Shown: in pieces, positions 16,885 to 25,449 of the stretch | Layout: each line of letters begins with the position of its first letter | Numbering within the stretch: position 1 is the stretch's first letter | From: Streptomyces antioxidans | Lineage (GTDB): Bacteria > Actinomycetota > Actinomycetes > Streptomycetales > Streptomycetaceae | Reading direction: 5' to 3' | Assembly (NCBI RefSeq): GCF_000968685.2 | Contig: NZ_LAKD02000001.1 | Coordinates: forward strand, 310,001-374,000 | Length of the DNA: 64,000 nucleotides | Made by a program: the position numbers and the translations under genes | Notes under the pieces: model-generated | Told to the model about the DNA's origin: nothing | Databases searched by the model: none | What the model saw: the letters and a program-made list of their open reading frames with translations, nothing else

Positions 16885-18365
16885 GCCGCTGTGGCGAAGA
16901 GCACATCCCGGATCGCCTCGGTGTCCCCGGACAGGCCCGCCGCGGCCTCCTGCGGCGGCACGTGCCCGGACGCCAGCAGATAGAACGCCTCCTGGTCCAG
17001 CGCGATCGTCGCCACCGCCTCCTCCGGCTCGGGCATCGCCGCCGGGGAGTCCAGCGGGATGTACCAGTCGCCACCGCCCGTGCCCTCCACCTGCAGATGG
17101 AGCGTACGGCCCGGGGTGCCCGCCTCGACCAGCCGCCGGGGCGGGGCCGCGAGCCCGGCCCGGCGCCGCTCGGCCAGCGTCCCCGGAAGCAGCCGGGCAC
17201 ACAGGTCGATCATGGCCTTGAGGTGGGCGGACGCCGGTGGTTCATAGGGGTAGTCGATGGCCTCGGCGATGTCCCCGGCGTGCACCCAGCACTCCAGGGC
17301 GCGGTCGAGGAACGCGTCGCGGATCGGCAGCGCGAAGTCCCCGTACGGCACATCGAGCTCCGCCACCCCGCGCCCGGCGAAGGACACCGTACGGACCAGG
17401 GCATGGCCCTGCTCGCGCCACAACTCCCGTACCGCCCCGGGCGGACCGGCCCCGTACGCGGCGCCGGGCTCGAGGTGCCAGTACGCCTCCGTACGGGCCA
17501 GGGGCGTGCCGGGGGCGTCAAAGCCCATCGGGTCGGGGAGGCCGAGGGAGGCCGCGACGATGCCGTCCACGACCATCAGATGGCCGATCACCCCGGCGAC
17601 GGTGGTGTCCCGGCCGGTGAGCCGCCGCCCGTCGAACCACTTGAGCCGCACCGGGGCACGCCACTCGGCCTCGCCCATGTCGCGCAGCAGCGCGTCCAGC
17701 CGGGCGGCCTCGGCGTCGTAGGCACCGGCCCAGCCGGGCATGGGTATCCGCGCCGGGCGGCGGCCCAGACAGCCCGCGAGCACCCGGGAGCGCAGCATCG
17801 GGTCGAGGTCCAGGCTGTGCTCGGTGTGCAGCAGCCCGACGGCGTCACGCAGCCGCAGCGCCTCCTCGGCGCAGGAGGGGCAGTGGTTGAGATGCGCCTC
17901 GACGGCGGAGGTCTCGTCCTGCGAACACGCGGTCAGCGCCCAGGCGCCGAGCAGCGAGCGCAGCAGATCGTGCGAGAGCGGATGGGCCGCGGAGGGCGTG
18001 GGCGCCGCGAGGGGCGGGGCGGGCGGTGTCGGGGGCGGGCCCGGTGGCATGGGTGCCGCATCGGGCTCCGGGCCGGGCTCCGGTGCCCGTTCCGCCGGTG
18101 CCTCGTCGGCCCGGATCCCGTCCGTCCGTGACTCGTCCGCCGTGGGCGGCCGTGGGGCGGGGATGCCGCCGTCCAGGGCGCCCGGCCAGCGGCCGCCGTC
18201 CTCGGCGGCCGACCGCGGCGGCGGGATGCGGGGTGGCCCGGCGGGGTGGGACGGCAGATCCGCGCCGCTGCCCCGTCCGGGCCCGTCTCTGCCGTCCCCG
18301 GCTCCGCCGGAGCTGTCGCCGTAGGCGTCGTCGTCATACGGGTCCGGCCCGCCGCGCCCGGTCAC
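16869..18365 (-). CDS. Zinc-finger anti-sigma factor fused to maleylpyruvate-isomerase fold
   Basis: A 498-residue soluble protein. Residues 1-125 are a disordered Pro/Gly/acidic tail. A ZAS anti-sigma zinc finger follows, with the H-x3-C-x2-C motif H158-C162-C165 and Cys147 before it. From about 200 on lies a mycothiol-dependent maleylpyruvate isomerase (DinB-like) four-helix domain; its metal triad is intact as H262 (GHLMVVD), E358 and H362 (ALECWVHAGD). The GTG start overlaps the sigma factor stop (GTGA), so both are made together. It should hold the upstream sigma factor inactive; the fused domain could sense thiols or electrophiles. No membrane segment is present. Confidence 0.85.
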   Translation of the reverse strand: MTGRGGPDPYDDDAYGDSSGGAGDGRDGPGRGSGADLPSHPAGPPRIPPPRSAAEDGGRWPGALDGGIPAPRPPTADESRTDGIRADEAPAERAPEPGPEPDAAPMPPGPPPTPPAPPLAAPTPSAAHPLSHDLLRSLLGAWALTACSQDETSAVEAHLNHCPSCAEEALRLRDAVGLLHTEHSLDLDPMLRSRVLAGCLGRRPARIPMPGWAGAYDAEAARLDALLRDMGEAEWRAPVRLKWFDGRRLTGRDTTVAGVIGHLMVVDGIVAASLGLPDPMGFDAPGTPLARTEAYWHLEPGAAYGAGPPGAVRELWREQGHALVRTVSFAGRGVAELDVPYGDFALPIRDAFLDRALECWVHAGDIAEAIDYPYEPPASAHLKAMIDLCARLLPGTLAERRRAGLAAPPRRLVEAGTPGRTLHLQVEGTGGGDWYIPLDSPAAMPEPEEAVATIALDQEAFYLLASGHVPPQEAAAGLSGDTEAIRDVLFATAALSRL

Positions 18366-18940
18366 AGCGCCCGCCCGTAGCCGGGGGGCGGGACCGCGCG
18401 GGACGGCTGGACATGGGCCGTGGACAGCAGCTGGAGGCCCAGCCGGAGGCGGCGCCTGGCCTCGTCCTCGGTCACCCCGAGGGCGGCCGCCGCCTCGCGG
18501 TAGTCGCGGCGGTCGAAGTAGGCGAGCTCCAGGGCGGCGCGCAGCGGGGCGGGCATCGAGGTGACGATGTAGTCGGCGCGGGCGGCCACGGACGCCTCGC
18601 GGATCCGCTCCTCCAGGGCCTCGCTCGTGAGGGTGTCCCCGCCGGCCGAGGCGGGCTGTGACGCGCGTAGCCGATGCACCGCCTGGCGCTGGGTGAGCAT
18701 GGCGATCCAGGCGCGCAGCGAGCCCTGCCGGGGGTCGTACGCGTCCGGGTTCTCCCAGACGTAGCCGAAGACTTCCCGGGTGACGCGGTCGGCACCGGTA
18801 TCGTCCTCGAGGACCCGATGCGCCAAAGCATGGACAAGCGAGGCGAAACGGTCATAGAGCTCGGCGAGTGCGGCCGCTTCGCCGCGTGCCAGGCGCTGTT
18901 GCATCCTGCGGTCCCAGCGGGGAGGTGCGTCGTTCGCCAT
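18362..18940 (-). CDS. ECF-type RNA polymerase sigma factor
   Basis: A 192-residue sigma-70 family protein. Region 2 covers AALAELYDRFASLVHALAHR to GSLRAWIAMLTQRQAVHRLR, and region 4 is MPAPLRAALELAYFDRRDY followed by REAAAALGVTEDEARRRLR. No region 3 or extra C-terminal domain is seen. ATG 18940 has GGGGG just upstream; an in-frame ATG at 18997 lacks one. The stop overlaps the start of the ZAS/isomerase-fold anti-sigma gene, the standard cognate pair layout. The STAS gene starts about 300 bp away on the other strand. Confidence 0.88.
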   Translation of the reverse strand: MANDAPPRWDRRMQQRLARGEAAALAELYDRFASLVHALAHRVLEDDTGADRVTREVFGYVWENPDAYDPRQGSLRAWIAMLTQRQAVHRLRASQPASAGGDTLTSEALEERIREASVAARADYIVTSMPAPLRAALELAYFDRRDYREAAAALGVTEDEARRRLRLGLQLLSTAHVQPSRAVPPPGYGRAL

Positions 18941-19236
18941 GCGGCCCCCAATCCCGAGTTGTTCGACCGGCCCTCCAGGCACTATGCCCGCGTTCATATC
19001 GAATGTAATGCCGGTGGCTCACACAGCACGCGTCCATCAGGCAAAGTGCGTAAGAACCGGGTTGCGCATGGTATTGGGACGGTCGCTTTGCGCAGGATCG
19101 GGGAGACGAAACGCTTCGGCACGGCATAGGGTCGTTCCCCAAGGCGTATGCCCGGGGGAGTTTCATGCGCCGACGGGCGGGCAGCCGCCCGGGAACAGCA
19201 AATTCCGGTTAGCGGCGAGCGAAGGGCTTCGGGCGC

Positions 19237-19629
19237 GTGACGTTGAAGGTGATGGAGGACCGGCGGGGGGAGTGGGTCGTTCTCCAGGTCTCTGGAGAGA
19301 TGGACCTGGTGACCTCGCCCGCAGTCCGGCAGCACGTCCACGACGCGGTCGCCGAGGGCCGCCATTGGCTGGTTCTGGACCTCTCGGAGGTCCGGTTCTG
19401 TGACTCCAGCGGGGTCGGCGTACTGATCGCGGCGCGCCGGCTGATGCGGTCGTGTTCGGGTCGGCTGCGGCTGATCCTGCCGCCGCAGGACGCCGCGCAC
19501 GGTTCGCATGTGCACCGGGTGCTCGCGGCCCTGGGAGTGCGGCGGCTGTTCGATGTCTACCCCGACTTGAGGGCGGCCACGGAGGCGGACGAGGACGACG
19601 AGGACGCGGTCGACACCCTGTCGGCCTGA
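19237..19629 (+). CDS. STAS-domain anti-sigma factor antagonist
   Basis: A 130-residue SpoIIAA/RsbV-like protein. The core strand VVLQVSGEMDLVTSPAV and the phosphorylation loop FCDSSGVGVLIAARR (Ser57/Ser58) are intact. It ends in an acidic tail (EADEDDEDAVDTL). Unphosphorylated forms bind anti-sigma kinases and free the sigma factor; no RsbW-type kinase is in the window, and the adjacent anti-sigma factor is of the zinc-finger type, not the usual partner. GTG 19237 is the chosen start with GAAGGGC upstream; ATG 19252 is an alternative. Confidence 0.88.
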   Translation: MTLKVMEDRRGEWVVLQVSGEMDLVTSPAVRQHVHDAVAEGRHWLVLDLSEVRFCDSSGVGVLIAARRLMRSCSGRLRLILPPQDAAHGSHVHRVLAALGVRRLFDVYPDLRAATEADEDDEDAVDTLSA

Positions 19630-19820
19630 GCGCTCCGCCGGAACTGCCCTGACCTGCCGTCGATCGTCCGAACGGCGCCGTCGTTGCTGGTCGTGCCCGC
19701 GCGGCGGAGCCGCACATCGACACGGCCCCGCGCCCCTTCGGGGCGCCACCGAACCGCGGCCGACGTCCACCGATCCGCCTGGGGTGCCCGGATGCCCGCC
19801 CAGGGCGCCGCGCGGCCCAC

Positions 19821-21188
19821 TCATGCCGCCGGTCCCGTGACGCGCGGGGTCTTGGGGAAGTCGGCCCGTACGGCGAAGCCGCCCTCCTCCGTGGGCCCGG
19901 CCTCCAGCGTGCCGCCCAGCAGCTGTGCGCGCTCCCGCAGTCCGACCAGACCGTGTCCGCCGCCCGGCAGTCCCGGGGCCACGGCTGAGGCGTCGGGCGG
20001 GCCGTTGCGCACCTCGACCCGCAAGCCCCTGGTCTCCTCCGCCGCTTGATCGGCTTCCTGCGCCGCCTCTTCCGCCGCCTCCGGCCCCTCTCCCTCTGCG
20101 TCGCCCTGCGCGTCGTTCACCCGTACCGTCACCCGCGCCCCGGGGGCATGCTTGCGGACGTTGGTCAGCGCCTCCTGGACGATGCGGAAGGCGGCCCGTT
20201 CCACCGCCTCGGAGTGGCCCGGCCGCTGGGTCGCGCTGTCCGTCTCGAAGGTGACGTCCAGCGCGCTGAGCTCGATCAGCCGGGGCAGATCCGCCAGCCG
20301 GGGCTGCGGGGTCAGCTCCTCGTGGTCGCCGCCCGCCGCGCGCAGGATGCCGACCATATGGCGGAGTTCGTCCAGGGTCCGCACGGACAGCTCGCGGATG
20401 GTCCGCGCGCCCTCCCGCGCCTTCGCGTCCTCCGCGCTGATCTGCACCGCACCGGCCTGGAGGCTGATCAGGCTGACCTGATGGGCGACCACGTCGTGCA
20501 TCTCGCGGGCGAGCCGGGCGCGTTCGGTGGACAGCACCTGCTCGGCGATCAGCTCGTCGGCGTGGCGGCGGCTGCGGGTCAGGTCCTCGATCCGGGCCGC
20601 GAGCTCCGCGCGGGTACGCACCAGGAGGCCCAGCGCGATGGGGCCCACCGAGGTCACACACGCGTCGATCAGGGTGAGGGTGTTCTCCCGGTACGCGGTG
20701 GGCTCGAAGTCGGATACCGGCCAGGGGATGAAGTGCGCGGCGGCCAGCAGCAGCGCGGAGATCCACAGCAGCCACCGGTCGGGGCGGAGCCTGGCGACCG
20801 TGTAGAGGGCGATCATCGGCGCGAACCAGACGTAGCCGATGAGGATCCCCGGCAGCGTGATCAGGAAGACCAGCGCGGGCAGCTTCCGGCGCACCAGCAG
20901 CGCGGCCGCCGCCGCCAGCGAGACGTTGAGCTCGAGGCCGAAGGTGACGCCGTTGACGAGCAGCGCGTCGGCGACCGCGAGGAGGACGGGGACGATCAGC
21001 GCGCCCCAGTGGATGACCGGCCGTGGCGGCCGCAGCCGGGAGGCCGGGGCGGGCGGCGGCGAGGAGAGCGCGGAGGCGGCGGAGGAGGTGCCTGACGTAC
21101 CGGAAATATCGGGTGTACCGGACGCGTCGGGCGTGCCCGGCGAACCGGGGGACGAACTGCGGGGCGGGGGCAGCGGGGAGACGGTCAT
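19821..21188 (-). CDS. Two-component sensor histidine kinase (NarL-type partner)
   Basis: A 455-residue membrane kinase. An N-terminal Pro/Ser/Thr tail (with TPDASGTPDISGTSGT) is followed by about four to five membrane helices (60-190), a HisKA_3 dimer domain with phosphoacceptor H231 (LAREMHDVVAHQ), and a HATPase_c domain ending GGHGLVGLRERAQLLGG. An acidic insert (EGEGPEAAEEAAQEADQ) sits within the ATPase domain. The ATG overlaps the response-regulator stop (ATGA). Sensing is likely intramembrane or of the envelope. Confidence 0.92.
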   Translation of the reverse strand: MTVSPLPPPRSSSPGSPGTPDASGTPDISGTSGTSSAASALSSPPPAPASRLRPPRPVIHWGALIVPVLLAVADALLVNGVTFGLELNVSLAAAAALLVRRKLPALVFLITLPGILIGYVWFAPMIALYTVARLRPDRWLLWISALLLAAAHFIPWPVSDFEPTAYRENTLTLIDACVTSVGPIALGLLVRTRAELAARIEDLTRSRRHADELIAEQVLSTERARLAREMHDVVAHQVSLISLQAGAVQISAEDAKAREGARTIRELSVRTLDELRHMVGILRAAGGDHEELTPQPRLADLPRLIELSALDVTFETDSATQRPGHSEAVERAAFRIVQEALTNVRKHAPGARVTVRVNDAQGDAEGEGPEAAEEAAQEADQAAEETRGLRVEVRNGPPDASAVAPGLPGGGHGLVGLRERAQLLGGTLEAGPTEEGGFAVRADFPKTPRVTGPAA

Positions 21189-21853
21189 CGGGGGCCACCT
21201 ATCGGCGGACGGCTGGTGACGAGCCCGGCGCGGTCGGCCACGATCGCCGCCTGGACGCGGTTGAGTCCGCCCAACTTGCCGAGCACCGCCCGCACATGGT
21301 CCTTCACGGTGCTGGGAGCGAGCCCCATCCGCTCGGCGATCTGCGGATTGGCCAGCCCCTCGCCGAGCAGCGTCAGCACCTCGCGCTCGCGCGGGGTGAG
21401 CGCCTCGACGGCCTCGGCCGCCGTCACCTCCGCCTCGGCGGCGAGATAGCCGCCGATCACGGCGCGGGTGACGGCCGGGTCGAGGACGCTGCCGCCCTCG
21501 GCGAGCGTGCGCACGGCCCGTACGAGCTGTTCCGGATCGGTGTCCTTGAGGAGGAAGCCCGCGGCTCCGGCGCGCAGCGCGGCCGCCAGGTACTCCTGGA
21601 CGTCGAAGGTCGTCAGCATCGCCACGGCGGGGGAGGCGGGCGCGGCCCGCAACTGTCTGAGGACACTGAGCCCGTCGGCGTCCGGCATCCGGATATCGAG
21701 CAGCACCACATCGGCCTTGCTGCCCAGCACCGTCTCCACCGCGAAGGCTCCGGAGCATTCGGCGACCACCTCGATGTCCGGGGCCGTGCCCAGGATCAGT
21801 CGCAGACCGGATCGTACGAGCGCCTCGTCGTCCACCACAGCCACACGGATCAC
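21185..21853 (-). CDS. NarL/LuxR-family response regulator
   Basis: A 222-residue regulator. The receiver domain has the acidic pair D8/D9 and phosphoacceptor D53 (VVLLDIRMPDADG), with the conserved K in FLLKDTD. The LuxR-type HTH is LTPREREVLTLLGEGLANP through APSTVKDHVRAVLGKLG. GTG 21853 is chosen because GAGGAGAGGGAG lies just before it; ATGs at 21880, 21886 and 21907 would add an N-terminal tail. It is the first gene of the pair with the kinase. Confidence 0.93.
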   Translation of the reverse strand: MIRVAVVDDEALVRSGLRLILGTAPDIEVVAECSGAFAVETVLGSKADVVLLDIRMPDADGLSVLRQLRAAPASPAVAMLTTFDVQEYLAAALRAGAAGFLLKDTDPEQLVRAVRTLAEGGSVLDPAVTRAVIGGYLAAEAEVTAAEAVEALTPREREVLTLLGEGLANPQIAERMGLAPSTVKDHVRAVLGKLGGLNRVQAAIVADRAGLVTSRPPIGGPR

Positions 21854-22311
21854 CGGCCGCTCCCTCTCCTCAGCTGTCATGCCCATTGCCTGGACAGCCT
21901 GCCTCATCAGAGAGCGAATATGGAGTAGTTGGCTCCGTCAGTGGGCGGGAACACCCCCGCCAGTCGGCGGGGGTGACGGCCGACCAATGGCGGATTTCCC
22001 CGGCGGCTCCCGACAGGCAGAGTGGATGTCAAGCCGCATCACCCCGTGGGGTCGTCCCGAACCCCAGCCCCGTGACCGCGCCGGAGTGCCTCCCGATGCG
22101 CGATCGGCGGACACGGCAGCGGGGCGTTGCCGCGGTCAGGCCGCCGCGACCCCCACACGCGGCGGCCTGTTCGTCTCTCCGACCGCCCGCCGCGCGGTGC
22201 GCCCCGACCAGGCGCCCGGCCCGGCGACCCAGGCGCCGGCCGGCCCCCCGAGAAGCTACGGGGAGGGGCCGGGCGGGCGGTCGGTAGGGGCGGGAGGGGC
22301 CGGTGGACGCC
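21854..22311. promoter_or_regulatory. Intergenic region with two hairpins
   Basis: About 460 bp without a gene. It holds a 10-bp perfect stem with a 4-nt loop (21952-21975, CACCCCCGCC arms) and a 12-bp perfect stem with a 9-nt loop (22137-22169, CAGGCCGCCGCG arms). The second is a plausible terminator of the XRE/TPR gene; the first lies about 100 bp before the response-regulator start. Confidence 0.55.
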
Positions 22312-23802
22312 TCACATGGGGGGCTCGGCGGGGGCCGGGCCCAGGGTGGTGGTGCCGGGCGCGGCACGGTGGCCGAGCCCGGTGCGGTAGGCGTCCATCG
22401 CGGCCTCCAGACGGCCCTCCCTGCGCAGCAGATCGCCCAGCAGCCGGCACAGGTCGGCCAGGTCACCCGCGGCGCCGGTGCGTTCGAGCAGGGACAGCGC
22501 CGCGCAGTAGTGCTCCTCCGCGGCCTCGGCGTCGCCCCGTTCGTCCGCGATCAGGCCCAGCAGCCGGTGGGCGCCGCCCGCGTGGACCGCGCCGCGGTCG
22601 GCGGTCAGCCCGGCCTCGCCCGGTCCGGCTTCGTCCGACGCGGCCTCGCCCAACGCCTCGCCCGGTTTCCCGGCGGTGTTCACGGCCTCCGCCACGGCCG
22701 GGGAGCTCGCCAGCAGCGGTAGCAGCAGGGCCTCGGCGTCCGCCGTACGGCCGCGACGGCGCAGCACGTCCGCCAGCTCGACCTCGACCTGCACGGTGAA
22801 CAGTGCGGCGCGCTTGGAGGCCAGCATGTCGCGGGCGGTGCGCAGTTCGCGCTCGGCCCGCTCCAGATTGCCGTCCTGGGCGTGCACATAGCCGCGCATC
22901 CAGTGGCAGTGCGCCAGGTCGGTGTGGATGCGCAGCTGCTCGTACAGCTCCTGGGCCTTGGCCAGGGAGGCGTCGGCCTCGGCCGTCCGGCCCTCGGCGA
23001 TCAGGGTGCGGGCCACTCCGCGGTGCATCCGGGCGATGAGCCCCGGGTCGTCCACGCTGGGGGCCAGCGCGAGCGCCAACTCGGCGGCGCGCACGGCACG
23101 GGCGTGCGCCCCCATGTCCATATAGGGCGCGATGGCCGCCGTGTAGAGCAGCAGCAGCGCGTACGGATCGTGCAGCCCCGAGGCGTTGAGCTCGTCGATG
23201 GCGCTCTCCAGCAGATAGCAGGAGTAGCGCAGTTCGCCCGCGAGGAGATGGGCCACGGCCCGGCCGCGGATCGCCGGGATCCGGCGGGGCAGCGGCTCCC
23301 CCGCGAGCAGCCGCTCCACGGCCTCGAAGTGGTCGCGGCCGACGGTGAGTTCGCCGGTCTCCAGCGCGCAGTCGCCGAGCCCCAGCAGGGCCGCCGCGCG
23401 CTCCTCGGCGAACCCCAGCCGCTCGGCCTCGCGGCGCACCTCCTCGAAGAGCCCGGCGGCGTCCTCCGCGGCGCCGGTCGCCAGCGCCCGCCGGGCGTCG
23501 GTGAGGGCGGCCCGCAGCCGGGTGGCGTCGCGCGGTGAGCGGCCGGTGGTCAGCTCCTCGTAGCTGACGCCGAGCCGGTCGGCGAGATGGCGCAGCGCGG
23601 CCTCCGAGGGGCGCACCTTTCCGGCCTCGAGGGTGGAGACGTAGGCGGCGGTGTAGGCGGGCTCGGCCAGCTGCCGCTGGGTGAAGCCGCGTTCGGTACG
23701 CAGCCTGAGCACCCGGCGCCCTATCTCGGCGGTCGACTCCGCCCCGGCCGCCCCCGTCACCGTTCCCGCCGTCCGCCCGTCACCGGCGCTTCTGTCGGCC
23801 AC
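22312..23802 (-). CDS. XRE-family HTH/TPR transcriptional regulator
   Basis: A 496-residue cytosolic regulator. An XRE helix-turn-helix lies near 22-80 (LRLRTERGFTQRQLAEPA, YVSTLEAGKVRPSEAALRHL), then a series of TPR-like helical repeats to about 480. GTG 23802 has GGGGAGAAGAGGG upstream. It is divergent from the S33 peptidase, separated by 67 bp that contain an ACTTA-N10-TAAGT palindrome, so it probably controls that gene and itself. TPR-XRE proteins commonly respond to small peptides, which would suit a peptidase target. Its Thr/Glu-rich insert (residues 380-405) is variable sequence. Confidence 0.87.
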   Translation of the reverse strand: MADRSAGDGRTAGTVTGAAGAESTAEIGRRVLRLRTERGFTQRQLAEPAYTAAYVSTLEAGKVRPSEAALRHLADRLGVSYEELTTGRSPRDATRLRAALTDARRALATGAAEDAAGLFEEVRREAERLGFAEERAAALLGLGDCALETGELTVGRDHFEAVERLLAGEPLPRRIPAIRGRAVAHLLAGELRYSCYLLESAIDELNASGLHDPYALLLLYTAAIAPYMDMGAHARAVRAAELALALAPSVDDPGLIARMHRGVARTLIAEGRTAEADASLAKAQELYEQLRIHTDLAHCHWMRGYVHAQDGNLERAERELRTARDMLASKRAALFTVQVEVELADVLRRRGRTADAEALLLPLLASSPAVAEAVNTAGKPGEALGEAASDEAGPGEAGLTADRGAVHAGGAHRLLGLIADERGDAEAAEEHYCAALSLLERTGAAGDLADLCRLLGDLLRREGRLEAAMDAYRTGLGHRAAPGTTTLGPAPAEPPM

Positions 23803-23826
23803 CGTGCCCTCTTCTCCCCGGCGGTA

Positions 23827-23846
23827 ACTTAATCGCCGGGCTAAGT
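23827..23846. promoter_or_regulatory. Candidate operator palindrome
   Basis: ACTTA and TAAGT form a perfect 5-bp inverted repeat with a 10-bp centre (ACTTAATCGCCGGGCTAAGT). It lies in the 67-bp gap between the divergent XRE/TPR regulator and the peptidase gene, in an AT-richer patch, and is the best candidate site for autoregulation. Confidence 0.5.
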
Positions 23847-23869
23847 CCATTTAACGTGAGGATTGAAGG

Positions 23870-25228
23870 ATGCAGCAGGCAAGCACAGCGGTACCGGCCG
23901 GGCCGGGCGCCGTGACGACCGTCCGTCAGCCGGAACTGCTCCTCGCCGACTATCACTTCGACGTACCGCTCGACCATAAGGCTCCCGAGGGCGAGCTGAT
24001 CCGGCTTTACGCACGAGAGGTCGTCGCCGCGGGCAAATCCGCCGCCGAGCGCGAACGGCTCCCCTGGCTGCTCTACCTCCAGGGCGGGCCCGGCTGCGGC
24101 GCGGACCGTCCGGTGGGCCGCTCCGGCTGGCTGGACCGCGCGCTGGACGAATACCGCGTGCTCCTGCTCGACCAGCGCGGCACCGGCCGCTCCACCCCGG
24201 CCAACCGCCAGACGCTGCCGCTGCGCGGCGGGCCCGGGGAACAGGCCGGGTACCTCTCCCACTTCCGCGCCGACGCGATCGTCCGCGACTGCGAGCTGAT
24301 CCGGCAGCGGCTCCTGGGCGACCGCCCGTGGACCGTGCTCGGCCAGAGCTTCGGCGGCTTCTGCGCCGTGAGCTATCTGTCCCACGCGCCCGAGGGGCTG
24401 GACGCGCTGCTGCTGGCCGGCGGGCTGCCCGCGATCGACCCCGGCACCGACGCGGACGCCGTCTACCGGACCGCCTATCCGCGGATGGAGCGCAAGACCC
24501 TCGCCCACTACGCCCGCTATCCGGGCGACGCGGACACCGTCCACGCCCTCGTACGGCACCTGACCGAGCACGAGGAGGTCCTGACGGACGGGACCCGGCT
24601 CACCGTCCCCGCCCTCCAGCAGCTCGGCTTCCTGCTCGGCACCGGCGACGGCTCGCACCGGCTGCACTACCTCCTGGAGGACGCGTTCGTGCCCACCGCC
24701 GACGGGCCGCGGCTGGGCGACGCCTTCCGCGAGCAGGTGGCGGCCGTCCTCTCCCGCGCCGCCATCCCGCTCTTCAGCCTCCTGCTGGAGTCCATCTACG
24801 CCCAGGACGGCCGGGCCACCGACTGGGCGGCGGAGCGGGTCCGCGCCGAATTCCCCGCGTTCGACGCCGGTAAGGCGGTCACCGAGGACCGTCCCGTGCT
24901 CCTTACGGGCGAGACGGTGCACCCCTGGATGCTGGACACCCACGCGGCGCTGCGCCCGCTCGCCCGCACCGCCGAACTGCTCGCCGCGCGCACCGGCTGG
25001 GGCCCGCTGTACGACACCGAGCGGCTGGCGCGTAACACCGTGCCGGTGGCCGCGGTGATCTACCACGACGACCTGTACGTGGACACGGAGCACTCCCTGG
25101 CCACCGCGCGGGCGATCCGGGGCCTGCGCACCTGGGTGACGGACGAGTTCGAGCACGACGGGATCCGGGCCGGGGGCCGCCGGGTGCTGGACCGGCTGCT
25201 GCGGCTGGCGCGCGACGGGAGGGGGTGA
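23870..25228 (+). CDS. Proline iminopeptidase-like aminopeptidase (S33)
   Basis: A 452-residue alpha/beta-hydrolase peptidase of family S33, releasing N-terminal Pro or other residues from peptides. Motifs: oxyanion LLYLQGGPGCG (68-77), LLDQRGTGRSTP (100-110) and nucleophile elbow GQSFGG with Ser160. The acid lies near VIYHDDLYVDTEHS and the His near EFEHDGIR. There is no signal peptide, so it acts in the cytosol. ATG 23870 follows GAAGG at a short distance, with GAGG further up. Divergent from a TPR regulator that likely controls it. Confidence 0.9.
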   Translation: MQQASTAVPAGPGAVTTVRQPELLLADYHFDVPLDHKAPEGELIRLYAREVVAAGKSAAERERLPWLLYLQGGPGCGADRPVGRSGWLDRALDEYRVLLLDQRGTGRSTPANRQTLPLRGGPGEQAGYLSHFRADAIVRDCELIRQRLLGDRPWTVLGQSFGGFCAVSYLSHAPEGLDALLLAGGLPAIDPGTDADAVYRTAYPRMERKTLAHYARYPGDADTVHALVRHLTEHEEVLTDGTRLTVPALQQLGFLLGTGDGSHRLHYLLEDAFVPTADGPRLGDAFREQVAAVLSRAAIPLFSLLLESIYAQDGRATDWAAERVRAEFPAFDAGKAVTEDRPVLLTGETVHPWMLDTHAALRPLARTAELLAARTGWGPLYDTERLARNTVPVAAVIYHDDLYVDTEHSLATARAIRGLRTWVTDEFEHDGIRAGGRRVLDRLLRLARDGRG

Positions 25229-25449
25229 CCGGGGGCGTTGGGCGGGGAGGGGCTGAGCGGCGGTTCGGGCGGCGTCGAGCGGGCCGAAGGGCGGGGGTGA
25301 GCGGGGAGCGCGCCGCGGGGTTGTGCGGTGTCCGATTTCCTAGCCACTTCCCTAATTCCCATTGCCCCCGACACCCGGACCCCTTAGGTTGAGCGGCGAA
25401 TTAATCCTGCTTAACTGGCCGCTTATAGCGAGGACTTACGGGAGTCACC

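Noticed and set aside
15876-18131. 751-codon plus-strand frame over purU and the anti-sigma gene
   Set aside because: Out of frame with purU and antisense to the anti-sigma gene; no recognisable domain.
18852-19166. 104-codon minus-strand frame upstream of the sigma factor
   Set aside because: Overlaps the sigma gene start in another frame, has poor codon bias and no ribosome-binding site.
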